DNA from: Aphelidium insulamus
Lineage: Eukaryota; Aphelidiomycota; Aphelidea; Aphelidiaceae
Assembly (NCBI GenBank): GCA_036784855.1
Contig: JAZDSV010000002.1
Coordinates: forward strand, 742,000 to 805,999
DNA length: 64,000 nt
Direction of reading: 5' to 3'
The notes beneath the pieces are model-generated. The model was not told the DNA's origin. It saw only the letters and a program-made list of their open reading frames with translations, and searched no databases. Position 1 is the stretch's first letter, and the number at the start of each line of letters is the position of its first letter. The position numbers were made by a program, and so were the translations under genes. Shown here one piece after another: positions 22,748-33,437 of this stretch.

Positions 22748-22855
22748 CGTGGCGGCTGGTGCACTGTGTAATAGAGAGCCGTGTTCAATAAATACTACTT
22801 CATGCACGGTGTTGTGTGCGGCTAAATGCGGTTAAATTAGCCCTTATCAACAGCA

Positions 22856-25800
22856 ATGAAACTGCCTGCCGGCTCATTTGTGGCAGAGTATGCCAAGGTC
22901 TGTGATGTGCTCCTTCGCTGCGGCATCGCCGTGATATCTCACACGCAGCAGACTGGACGTGCGGCATGCAAAAAGTGCAAGAACAACATTGGCCAGGGTT
23001 CGGTCCGCCTGGGCAAGATGGTGCAGTCCAGCTTCTTTGACGGCTGTCAAGCCATGTGGCACCATGTGGACTGTGCGCTGAAAACGCAAGCCGCGCAGAC
23101 CCTTACCTCGGCGGTCAGTGTCGGCCGATAGATGATGCATGTATGCTACAGCCATGCTCATGCTGCCTCTAGGACGATATTCACGGCTTCTGCGATTTGC
23201 GATGGGAAGACCAACAAAAATTGCGTGATAAGCTAGCGAAAATCGTTACCTCTTCTGCCGATTCTACTCTGGCAGGCAGGGCTGAAGGTTTGCAAGTTCA
23301 GTACGCAAAATCTGGCAAGAGCATGTGTCGCGGTAAGTGGGCGTGAAAGGCTCAGAATCTTGTCATAACCATTGAAGGTTGCGAGCAATATATTGAAAAC
23401 AAGGCGATACGGCTTGCATTCTTGCTTGATTCAGGAGGACCATATGGACCCGCTGCTGCTTGGCACCATGTAGACTGTTTTCTTGAACATCACCCCGAAA
23501 AGGCGCGCGATATCAAAGACTTTGCTGGCTGGACGAACTTAACGGCAGATGATCAAAAGGCACTCGGTCAACGGATGCGAGATAACGCTGCGTTACTCTC
23601 GAAATCAGAAAACGTCGTGACCTCATCAACTGAAGGCGCGCAACCAAGTGAATCAGCTGGGCCGAAGAGGGCCACGCGGAAGCGGGGCAGAGCTCAGTCC
23701 GACGCTGAAGCAGCGTTGAGGACGCAAAATCAAAAATGGTGGAAAGTCAAGGATGCTCTGAGCACCATTGTTGCCGACATGAACAACAAGGCCAAGAAAG
23801 ACTTGTTCGATAGTATCCTCGCCCACAATTCGATCAGTTTGGACAAGTATGACAAAGAGCCGATTGATGTCTTGACAGACAGCTTGGTTTTCGGGGTCAC
23901 AGACGTGGTGAGTACAACTCACAGTGCCAATATGTTTTTGACGTCATGTTAAGTGCAGTGACTGCAACACCAGTCGACTAGTGTGGCAAAGCTCTTCCAT
24001 GCAATACGCCTGTCCTGCCCAACTCACGTGGGGCAAATGCCCAGGAACAAAAGTCTCACACAAAGTCCAAGTTTCGCAGATGTCGTTTCCAACATCTCTG
24101 GATGAGCCAGCATTGAAAAGCTTACTTGCGAAACCCACCACCCGCATACTAACGCAACAGCTGGCAAGTAGTTTAGAATTAAAAGTGTTTCAGTGACAAT
24201 TAATTATCATTGATAATTAGGGTACCGTTTCCAAAGTGGGAATGATGACATCCGAGGAGTTGGAAATTAAACTCCAGCGAAAGCGACAAGAGTCGAAAGC
24301 AGACGAGTCAGGCCAGGCAGCGAGCAATGAACCGGTCAAGGAAGAAGAGAAGCGGAGAAAAGTTACGCTCAAAGGCCGCGCGGAAGTCGATGCAGCCTCT
24401 GAGCTCGATGTTACACATCATGTTTTGGAATTCGGCGACGATGTGTATTCGGCGACCCTATCGGCATCTGACGTAGGAGCAAATCGGAATTCGTATTATC
24501 GGCTGCAGATTCTCGAAGGCGACTGGGTGACTGATGCCAGCGACGCCGCAAAGAAGAAGAAAAGTGGGGCGGGCAGTGCTAATTATTACTTTTTCCGCAG
24601 TTGGGGTCGAGTTGGCACAACTATTGGCGGTTCAACTTTGACTCGATGTGATAGCCGTGACGCCGCTATTGACCTATTCCGCATTGTGTATTACGAGAAA
24701 ACGCAAAATCAGTTTGGAGCTGTCCAGTTTGTAAAACAGCCACGCATGTACTTTCCGCTTGAGGTGGAAATGCCCGCCGCCGATATGATGGAAAAGTCGA
24801 CGATTGCCCCAGGCTCAAGGACGAAACTTCCAACCCAGGTGCAATCGATATTGCAAATGATATTTGACGTGGAAGCTATGCGGCGCGTCATGCTCGAAAT
24901 GGATCTTGATTTGAAGAAAATGCCGTTGGGAAATCTTTCTAAAGCACAGCTGAAGCGAGCTTACAATTTGCTAAGCGAAGCTCAAGGACTGCTGTTGTCT
25001 AGTGAGGGCACTGCCAGCAAAGGGAAGATCGTTGAGACCACGAATCAGTTCTTCACGCTGGTACATATTAACACGAGAGATCAAATATGTTTCGCTAATA
25101 TTACGCAGATCCCGCACGATTTTGGCCGGGCCCGTCCGCCATTGCTGGACAACGAAAAGGTGAATTTAATGTACAATCAACACTATTTTTGATGTGATCA
25201 TTCAAGTTAACTATTTAATTAATGATGTTAGATCATAAAAGCAAAACTTGACATGCTGGAAACTTTGATGGAATTGGAAATTGCCACCAACTTGCTTAAC
25301 AGCGAAATGGCTGAAGATCAGCTTGCGATGGATCCCCTGGACAAGCATTACAATTCCTTGAAGATCGATCTCACGCCTATTGCGCATGATTCTGCAAGTA
25401 GTATCGCACTTCACATGTCATTTTTAACGTGTTCATGCAGGCAATTTTCGCAGCGATCAACAACAGTGTTCAAACCACACACGCAGCGACCCACACTCAA
25501 TATTCGCTGCAGCTGGTTAATGTTTTCAAAGTTAGCAGGCATGGCGAGGCGAAATCTTTCCGAGACTATGTATCTCAAACTCGAGATCTCATGGAAAATC
25601 GCAAAATATTGTGGCATGGTAGTCGCACCACCAACTTTGCAGGCATTTTAAGCCAAGGTTTACGAATTGCTCCGGTGAGAATGAAGTATATTGAAGTGTG
25701 AGATTAATGTTGCAATAGCCGGAAGCTCCAGTCACAGGATACATGTTTGGCAAGGGAGTATACTTTGCAGATTTGGTCAGCAAATCTGCCAACTATTGTT

Positions 25801-26341
25801 GCACCACCCAGCGTGATCCAGATGGTCTACTGTTATTGTCCGAGGTTGCACTTGGTTCCGTTCACGAACTTACTGGCAGCCAGTATATCGAGCAGCTGCC
25901 GTCCGGCAAGCATAGCGTGAAAGGTAAACTCTATATACATAGCAGTATCAAACAGATCATGTGGTCACAACTTATGCTATAGGTTGCGGTAAAACTGTTC
26001 CATCCAAAGTCACTCCGCTGCCGTCCGTTATATCTGTGCCAAAACCCAGCGGCACGGAATCCAGAATGGAGACTTCCACTACGACCGTTGTCGAATCTAT
26101 AGCAACTGCCAGCACCACTGGACGCATTACAAGATCTCGAGCCAAAGCCACCAAAGTGGTTCAAACAGTCCAAACTAGCCCAGACGATGAGCTGGAAGCA
26201 AGTTTTGTGGACTTGTCATTGGGGCCAACGAAAAAGGCACTGCACGAGCGCAGTGAATTGCTATACAACGAGTTTATAGTGTATGACACGCGACAGATAT
26301 GCCTTCGCTATCTCGTGCACGTCAAGTTTGTCTACAAGTGA
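22856..26341 (+). CDS. PARP1: Poly(ADP-ribose) polymerase 1 ortholog
   Basis: Ten exons (22856-23113, 23173-23332, 23378-23907, 23954-24167, 24237-25060, 25109-25159, 25232-25393, 25441-25674, 25719-25923, 25983-26341) give 998 residues. Order: two PARP zinc fingers (each ending 'WHHVDC'), the PADR1/third zinc region ('[15 protein letters not shown]', then '[11 protein letters not shown]'), WGR ('[15 protein letters not shown]'), the helical regulatory domain ('[19 protein letters not shown]') and the ART domain. Catalytic His792 is in '[17 protein letters not shown]' and Glu976 in '[10 protein letters not shown]'. It detects DNA breaks and makes poly(ADP-ribose) in the nucleus. No BRCT domain is visible between PADR1 and WGR. 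Intron 25394-25440 is GC-AG. The junction at 24168-24236 was chosen by phase and is the least certain. Confidence 0.93.
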
Positions 26342-26454
26342 TTGTTGCAGGTGCATAATTGTTGACCAGCTTAAGCGGGAAATAGAAGCGCTGTTTGTGA
26401 GCACTGTTCTGTTCCCGGACTTAACTCTCTGTGATCACACCGCCCCCACCGAGC

Positions 26455-27142
26455 ATGAACGGCACGGCAGATAGCAAACGCATAGCCCAGAAGCAGCTGT
26501 CAGGGTCCACCATACGCAGTCTACTCAATCCTGACGCACCATCGTACGCAAGGCTGGGTGCTCTGTGTAATCCCTCTCCGTAACCGACGATGCGTCACAG
26601 CCACCCGACTGACAAGAACTTTCTGCGCGAGAACTTGAGATCACTACGAGAACAAGAACGTCGCATCAAGGAACAGAAGGAGGCAGGATATCCTTGTGTT
26701 GTTTTGTGCATGTGGCTGCCACTTACCCATCAACCAGGCGGCAGAGAGGAATGCAGCCGATAAAGCTGCCAGGCGAAAGTCACAATATGACTATGTGCCG
26801 TCCCGGGTCAAACTCATGACAGCGGTGAGATTGCTTACTACGTCGCAGCAGCGAATTAATGTCGCCACAATGTGTAGAGTACATCACCAACGTCTACGCG
26901 ACCTCAAAGCAGCGCTTCAAACAACACGGATTTTAATCTGCCCACAGCGTTTCCATCATCTCAACATGTTCAACTGCCGCAACTCAAACGCAACACCAAG
27001 CTGGGACAGATACCGAAATAGTATGTTTATGAAATAGCACGTAGAGCTGACTTGGTGTGTACAGCCTCGGAAGAGACTTGGGTGCGAGAGCGTGAAGAGA
27101 AGCTTAAACAGCAAGCAGAGGCAAAGAAAGGGTGCGTAAGAT

Positions 27143-27182
<40 letters not shown>

Positions 27183-27640
27183 ATCTAATAATTGTGAATA
27201 GAGGAGGACCTGGGTTGCGAGAGCTAACTGAAGATGACCGCGCCGCGATGTTGGAGGGTTTGATGAAGAGTGAGTGTAGTTATCACCATTAAACAAGACA
27301 AGCTCTTATTTGTTTGGCAGACATGGACATCGCCACGGACGAATTGTCGCGACTGCCGATTACTCTCAAGACCAGGGCGCTACAGGACAAGAAGCATCAG
27401 TTGGAGGAGAAGCTGCAATTTCTCGACGCTAGCATTGAGAAACTCAATCGCAGTGGGCCGATCTGGGTACCTGAGGAGGACGGGGAAGAGTATGGCAGGC
27501 CTAAATATGCTTATCGGAGTGATAAGGAATTGGATGTCTCGAATTTAACGGCGCCATCCCCGAATAATGTCGCACCGGATTCAATGGAAGCCAACTTGAA
27601 GAAATGGCTGCGCAACGTGGAACAAGAGAGCATTGAATAG
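26455..27640 (+). CDS. Enkurin-domain protein
   Basis: Seven exons are proposed: 26455-26564, 26601-26682, 26738-26824, 26878-27020, 27065-27131, 27202-27269 and 27321-27640. The C-terminus is an enkurin domain: 'ELTEDDRAAMLEGLMK', 'LPITLKTRALQDKKHQLEE', 'DASIEKLNRSGPIWV'. Upstream are 'RENLRSLREQERRIKE', 'YDYVPSRVKLM' and 'KRNTKLGQIPKY', as in ENKD1/enkurin relatives, which bind tubulin or calmodulin at cilia and centrioles. The exon 4-5 junction (27020/27065) does not close: exon 4 ends in phase 2 while exon 5 must be entered in phase 1, so a base error, a lesion or a missed splice is present. A start at 26590 is an alternative. Intron 26683-26737 is a possible GC-AG intron. Confidence 0.75.
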
Positions 27641-27959
27641 CCAGGTCATTAATACAGTGCTACACCCTACGCATCTCTATGCTGTGGACACGTACATATC
27701 TCTAAATTCTTTGTGAGGAAAGAAAAATCATGACAATCATGACGAGAGAGGCAATTTCATTTAGCACCGTCCAATCAGCGATCGAGATTTGACGCGACAC
27801 AAATCAACTGTTGCAACACGCGCGGTGTCCACTTTCTCTCTCACTCTCTCGCTTGTCAATTGCACAGTCGCATCGTCTTCCCCGCCTCGCCTGGACTAGA
27901 TAAGAAGTACTACTTGCAGCCAGCCAACAGATAATACACCCACACACAAGAGACACACT
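27641..27959. other. Spacer upstream of the Pro-rich membrane protein
   Basis: The 319 bp hold the end of the enkurin gene's transcript and the promoter of the next gene, including a TCTCTC-rich patch at about 27833-27851. No exon is recognised. Confidence 0.4.
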
Positions 27960-28526
27960 ATGCGACTGTATCCATTTGGCGTCAGCAGCCGTCTCGCCGT
28001 GGCCTGCATTGCCACCTTTGCACTGTTCAACGCGCCGCCAACAACAATGGCAGCCGCGCCGCCGCAAGATACCTCGTCAACAGCGCCGCCACCACCAACA
28101 ACCACTTCAGCTTCACCGCCACCGCCAGCAGCATCTCCACCACCGCCCCCGCCACCTACCGCTACTCCGCCTGCCACACCAAATTCACCGCCACCCCCTC
28201 CGCCCCCGCCGCCAACTGGCGGTGGAACCACGCCCACAACCTCCAGCAAGCCCCCGGTGACGAAACCTTCTGGCAGCACGGACGTGGCTGAACCAACCGG
28301 GGAACCGGGAACACCATCATCGGCGCCACCGTCGTCCGGCATGCCCCAGGCAACGATACTGGCCATATCATTCTCGCTGGCCGGTGCGGGCATCCTGATA
28401 TTCGGTCTGACATACTGCTGCCGCAAGTGGAAGCTGAAGCCGAGCAGATCGTTCCGAGAGCGACGCGCAACATGGAAGCCGAACCGTTTCATGTCCACGA
28501 AACCCGACGCGTCTTACCTGCACTGA
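27960..28526 (+). CDS. Proline-rich type I membrane protein
   Basis: This single exon of 188 residues has an N-terminal signal-like segment 'LAVACIATFALFNAPP'. About 90 residues dominated by Pro, Thr and Ser follow, with runs of up to nine prolines. One membrane span reads 'ATILAISFSLAGAGILIFGL', and a short basic tail begins 'YCCRKWKLKPSRSFRERR'. The layout suggests a mucin-like, probably O-glycosylated surface protein with a small cytoplasmic tail. No family is recognised; Pro-rich segments are convergent and not informative for homology. Confidence 0.7.
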   Translation: MRLYPFGVSSRLAVACIATFALFNAPPTTMAAAPPQDTSSTAPPPPTTTSASPPPPAASPPPPPPPTATPPATPNSPPPPPPPPPTGGGTTPTTSSKPPVTKPSGSTDVAEPTGEPGTPSSAPPSSGMPQATILAISFSLAGAGILIFGLTYCCRKWKLKPSRSFRERRATWKPNRFMSTKPDASYLH

Positions 28527-28643
28527 GACGCAGTCGTTAATACTTATAAAAGCATTAAACATTCGAACTGCCTTTAATATGTATTTAAATGGTATAAAAT
28601 ATGTTTACAATCTTACACTACTCAGCTTGTAACACTATAAAGT

Positions 28644-29548
28644 ATGGATGACGACGACGAGAGGTTGCGGCGATTGTTGGCATTGGCTCCCTCTCCGCCA
28701 TCTACAGTGCCGGCAGTGCAGCCACACAGCGACGACACCGGTGGTATCAATGATGACAGTATAGCCGATAGACTGGCGGCACTCAAGCAGACACGGCGCC
28801 CTACAGTTTCGTGCGCCCTGTACTCTTACACACTCCCAGATCCATGTCACTCACACCGGACATGCACACAGCACAGTGCTGTTGTCGAGGAGCGATTCCG
28901 CAACGTCGTTGGTCGCGACCCTTTGGTGACGTCCAAATCAGGAACTGGCAATGTATTGGGCACCACCACGGGCGGTGGCAGCGCTTCAGAGACCACAGTG
29001 CGTGACCCCCCAAGTGCATGGCTACACATGTGATGTTGACACGGCAACAGCTTGCCGGAGCATTTGCGCAATCCCTGGGCAGCTACACTGTACCCCCGTC
29101 CACAGTTCACAGTGCGGACGGGGATGATGATGATGATGCCGCACTCGCCCAACTGATGGAAGAGATGACCGCAGCGGCACACCTGGACGCGATCACAGAG
29201 CAGAGGGATGCCGCTCGGGACTCTCAATTGAGGGAGCGTTTGCAGCACCTAAAACAAGGACTTACCACCGCGGCTGTGACGACAAATGATGGTTCAAGCA
29301 CTGCGTGGGATGCGCCCATAACCAACAGCCGCACAGCTGATACAAATACAATCAAGACAAATGGCAGTCCAACGCGTAAAACTTGCACAGCAAAGAAGGC
29401 AGCAGTTGTGCGAGGCACGTGTGTTATATGTTTGGAGAAGGCACAGGTGCGCTGTGTGCAGTGTGACGGCGATGTGTACTGCAACGCGTGTTGGCGCCAG
29501 TGTCACGTCAACGAACCAGCAATGCGCGGTCACACTCCCTCACAATAG
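28644..29548 (+). CDS. ZFYVE19: ZFYVE19/ANCHR-like zinc-binding protein
   Basis: Three exons (28644-28810, 28877-28997, 29051-29548) with 66- and 53-nt introns give 261 residues. The C-terminal B-box-like zinc module is 'CVICLEKAQVRCVQCDGD' followed by 'CNACWRQCH', nearly matching animal ANCHR. The preceding acidic helix 'DDDDDAALAQLMEEMTAAAH' also matches. The N-terminal helices 'IADRLAALKQTR' and 'VEERFRNVVGRDP' look like MIT-interacting motifs. ANCHR acts with VPS4 in the abscission checkpoint. The N-terminal FYVE domain of the animal protein is absent, so recruitment must differ. The first intron could begin earlier, at a GTTTCG, without changing frame. Confidence 0.78.
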
Positions 29549-29705
29549 AATAATCGCTTCTATCATTCATGTATGAGTCTTAAAACAGGCATTTCCTTAA
29601 ACAGTTCGATATATGCGGCAACCCCAATTAAGGGGTAACGGCGGCTGACTAAGCAGCCCGGTGTAACCCTGGTGGAAATAGTTTTAGCAGTAATTGAAGT
29701 ACTTA

Positions 29706-31441
29706 ATGAATCCCGACTGGTGGACGGTGTGCGTTGGGTGCGCGTCTTTCGGCGCCATACTGCTCACGGTGCTGGCCGGTGGCTACCAGCCCGCGCACCC
29801 AATAGTTGCCGGGCGCACTGACGAGATTTGGTTGCCGGAGGAGTGGGATACCGAGATTGTCTTTGATGAGTTTGGCGCCTTCCTGGCCATGAACGCGTTC
29901 GTGACGGTGCTGTGTGGTGCGGCGCTGCTGTCCGGATATCGCGCCAAACAACACCCAACACCTGGTAGTGGTAGTGGCTGGTTGGCGGTGGCCATGGATT
30001 TTGTGCCGTCCTTCGCGGTCGGCACGCTCTTCATTATTGTACTGTCACTGCTATCGATCCTACTCGGCCAGCAGACGGCGCTCAAGAGTACCGGCATAGA
30101 GGCCACGATATGGGCGTTTGCATTTGGCATTCTGTTCACGAACGTTGTCCTGCCGCTCAGTCGCTTTGCTTTGCAAGTAGTGGAGACATCTACGCAAGCG
30201 CCGCCAAAAGAGCGTGAAGCGTTGGATAGTGACGTCGCGTCTACGAATGATGCACTAGCAGTATCGCCGAGAAGTGATGCAGCATCCGCCATGCACCAGA
30301 TGATGGACCGGCCGTTGCCGCGCTGGCTGAAGCTGAGCAGCCACGGCGAGTGGTACATCAAAATCGGTCTGGTGCTGCTTGGTATCGACATGCAGACAAT
30401 CGGGTCGTTGGGCGCACCGGGTCTGATTGCTAGCTGGATCGACACTCCGATCGTGGTGATACTGAGTTATCTATTTGCCACTCGCGTCCTGCGCATGACT
30501 GACCGCAAGATGGCGATGATTGTGTCTGTCGGTGAGTGTCAATGTGTATATATAACTTAAATGGGATGATGAATATTTACTGACTCGTTACACTACATAG
30601 GCTTGGCGGTGTGTGGCTCGAGTGCCGCAACGGCCGTGGTGTCGGTGGTGCATGCTTCGGAGCAGACGCTGGTGTTTGTCGTGGCGCTGTTGTCGCTCTT
30701 CACCTCGGTGCAAATGATTGTACTGCCGTATGTGGCCCGCACCTTTTCCGTCAATGACAAGGTGATCGGTGCGTGGTTTGGCGGTGCTATCGACCAAACT
30801 GGATCCGTGGTGGTGTCGGCGCAGATCTACGGCGGCCAGGACACTGTGGACACTGCCGGCCTTGTCAAGATCATCCAGAATGCCCTTATTGGCATAATAG
30901 CCGTAATCATCAGCGTCTACTGGCAAGTGGCCTGTAATGTCTTGATAGCTTTGTTTGCTTTGCAGTGATACTTCTTTAGTACCGTGTACGGCTATCAATA
31001 CTATATCTGTACTGACTTACATATAGGATACGATTTGAGGAGCCAGCTGAGCGCGGCGAGTATGAATCGGTCGCAACCGGTGATGCGGAGGAAGCTGTGC
31101 TGCCAATACGGCGGCAACGAGCGACCAACAGCATCTGGAAGCAGCTGTGGGTCCGCTTCCCCAAGTTCATCATTGGATTCGTGGTTATATCTGCGGCGCT
31201 AACCGTGCTGCGGTCCACGCTCTCCTTTGAAACATTCACACTGATCAAGTGCATTTTGGCATCGGCGTCCAAGTGGTTCTTCATTTTTGGGTTTGTGGGC
31301 GCGGGGCTGGAGACCAACTTTTTTAAACTGCTCAAAGTTGTGGGCAATGTGCGGCAACCAATACTGCTCTATGTGGTTGGTCAGTCGTTGGACCTGCTGT
31401 TGGGCTTTGCCATGGCTTACCTGGCATTCCGCAATGAGTAG
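29706..31441 (+). CDS. YeiH/UPF0324-family putative anion exporter
   Basis: Three exons (29706-30531, 30601-30922, 31027-31441) give 520 residues with about ten membrane segments. The match is to the bacterial YeiH family (Cons_hypoth698, often called putative sulfate exporter): 'GEWYIKIGLVLLGIDMQTIG', 'LAVCGSSAATAVVSVVHAS', 'VIGAWFGGAIDQTGSVVVSA' and a C-terminal 'FIFGFVGAGLETNFFKL'. Two hydrophilic insertions (after 'LQVVETS' and around 'EEPAERGEYESV') are longer than in bacteria. The second intron (30923-31026) is GC-AG with a GCAAGT donor. The family is mainly prokaryotic; introns show the gene is resident in this genome. Substrate unknown. Two 5-bp hairpins lie just upstream at 29621-29658. 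Confidence 0.8.
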
Positions 31442-31543
31442 ACCTGCCAAGTTCTATTATGCTAATGTATTTGTTGTGATAATGTGGCACATGAGGCCTA
31501 TCCGGCGTTCTGAATAATTGTGATGATACTTATCAAATATAAA

Positions 31544-32528
31544 CTATTTATGAGCAGTAGAATGGTCCGCGGGCCAGGGACTAGTGCACGTGACGACGGT
31601 GGAGTGGTCATCGTCGGCACACATGACTCGATGCCGCTGCCGTAGTGCCGCGACCAACTTTTCGTGCTCGGGAACATCGCGAACAAACTTGCGCTTGGTG
31701 GCAGCTTTGATATAGTGCCTCGTGTGAGATGAGGTTGCTGTTGTCGTTGATGTGCCATTCGCCGCCATCCGCCGCTCTCTCTGTTCATACTTTATGACAA
31801 CTTCTTGCAGGAGTTGTGCGTGCAGACTCGGTTGTGATCGCATAAGAGTGGGGATGAGTGCTGTGTGTGACTTGGCCTTGGTATCAATCTCTCTTGAAGA
31901 TGCTTTGGCTGCCTCCTCCTCCTCAATACTGTCCACGCCATCCCGCGTTATTGCGCTCTCTATGACAATTGTGGTGCCTATGCCTGGCACAATCACTGTC
32001 AACACACACTATCAGCCTTCACACCGACTGTTTTACCTGTGACGGCTGGTTCTGCGACGGGCACATTGCTCTTGCAATTCAAGGCAGCAAATCGCGCCGT
32101 CTTGTCCACACGGGCAGCGGCGGTGGGCGCATGCAGCACGCGGTGTAGCACGGATGGTGGCTGATGCCGCGGTGGCTTGGCCACATTGTTCACATTGTTC
32201 GACACCCACTTGGGCCCGGCGCCGTGGGTGTCAATGACGGGCGTGGGTGTGCTGTGGTGGCTTATCGCCTCCAGGTTCTGTGCACGCCGTCTCTACTCTC
32301 GCAGTGAGAGCTGAGAGTATATGGCAGTGGTCTCCATACCGCATTGCGATACTCATTCTTGATCGTGGCCACTTCCGCCGTCATCTGGCGGGCCACATTG
32401 GCCAGTTGCGTGGAGGCGGTGGCCACCACCAGTGTGCCCAACTGTTTCACCGAGCTGAGCCAGCCTCGGGGCCGTTTCGCCGACTGCAAGCTGTGTTTCG
32501 GGGCGGCTGTTGTGGCGGAGCTGGGCAT
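31544..32528 (-). CDS. Unknown protein with a helical C-terminal half
   Basis: Three exons (32340-32528, 32037-32277, 31544-31995) joined by 62- and 41-nt GT-AG introns give 293 residues, all phases closing. The N-terminus starts 'MPSSATTAAPKHSLQSAKRP', followed by a helix 'TASTQLANVARQMTAEVATI'. The middle is disordered. The C-terminal half has 'LLQEVVIKYEQRERRMAANG' and 'KRKFVRDVPEHEKLVAALRQ', which look helical and may be the functional core. I do not recognise the family. It ends 102 bp from the convergent YeiH-type gene and diverges from the cupin gene. Confidence 0.6.
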
Positions 32529-32754
32529 ATAAGTTGTTCACAGTTGTGATTTGTGTGATGTTCTGTGTGCTTGTTGATGGTTGTCGATGGTTGTCCCGTG
32601 CGGTTGCTGTATCTATGTATATATATGTAAACACATATATATAGAGTATGCATATGCGTGCGTATATGCACTCTGCAGTATGCGTGCAAGCACTGATGTT
32701 CACAGCATATATTGCATATTATGCAATGTAGAGACACTACATGGACAACTAGAC

Positions 32755-33327
32755 ATGGACGAACTGGCAAGGTCACTGCAGCTGCAACCACACCCGGAGG
32801 GCGGCTTCTACCGTGAAACGTTTCGCTCTCCCGTGCTGGTACACGCGGGTCCATGTGCAGGCGCCGATAAGAGTGACCAGGGTGAGGGGCATCGCGCCAG
32901 ACCCGCCGTCACCTCCATCCTGTACTGTCTGGAGGCGGGGCGCGACTTCTCCGCGCTGCACCGCATTGCCGCCGACTCGGCCGAGACATGGCACCACTAT
33001 GCCGGCGACACGCTCTCTGTGCACGTGCTGCACACTGCTCCCGATGCCTTGGATGCACAGGGCGGTCACGGCACCCGACACGAGCAGCTTCTGGTGGGCA
33101 ACCCGGCGACAACGCCCGGCGCCGCGTTCCAGCAGACGGTGCGACCGGGCGGTGCATGGTTCGGCGCGTGTGTCGCTCCCGAGCACCGACAGCACGGCTG
33201 GGCACTGGTTGGGTGCACGGTGGCGCCGGGGTTTGAGTTCCGTGACTACGAGCTGGGCAAGCGCGACCAGCTGCTCTCGCTGTTCCCCGATGCCGCAGAC
33301 GTTGTCACCCGGCTCACACGCGCCTAA
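32755..33327 (+). CDS. DUF985 (cupin_5) family protein
   Basis: This single exon of 190 residues begins 'MDELARSLQLQPHPEGGFYR', the diagnostic DUF985 start. The cupin barrel follows with 'SILYCLEAGRDFSALHRI', 'ETWHHYAGDTLSVHVL' and 'WFGACV' to 'WALVGCTVAPGFEFRDYELG'. The two-His pattern in 'ALHRI...WHHYAGD' fits a small-molecule-binding cupin site. Function is unknown in the family; fungal and bacterial members are cytosolic. The ATG at 32755 is chosen because it gives the family's normal N-terminus. Confidence 0.85.
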   Translation: MDELARSLQLQPHPEGGFYRETFRSPVLVHAGPCAGADKSDQGEGHRARPAVTSILYCLEAGRDFSALHRIAADSAETWHHYAGDTLSVHVLHTAPDALDAQGGHGTRHEQLLVGNPATTPGAAFQQTVRPGGAWFGACVAPEHRQHGWALVGCTVAPGFEFRDYELGKRDQLLSLFPDAADVVTRLTRA

Positions 33328-33437
33328 TAGACTGACATTGGTGTATGTCTGTCTGTATGCGTGGCACATGTCATGTATCTCTCTCTCTCTCTGTGTGTGT
33401 ATGTGTATGGCCCTGCATGGAATGTTCTATTGGGCGG

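Noticed and set aside
24168-24220. Alternative acceptor at the ATTAG in PARP1 exon 5 that would add a BRCT-like 'GTVSKVG' segment
   Set aside because: The reading phase does not close; the acceptor at 24236 does. The short segment alone is not a BRCT domain.
26688-26695. ATATCCTT, a perfect U12-type donor sequence in the enkurin gene
   Set aside because: No AC or AG acceptor downstream gives the phase needed to continue the conserved frame; a GC-AG intron starting at 26683 does.
29783-30445. Long open frame antisense to the YeiH-type gene
   Set aside because: It lies wholly opposite a well-matched membrane protein and has no domain signature of its own.
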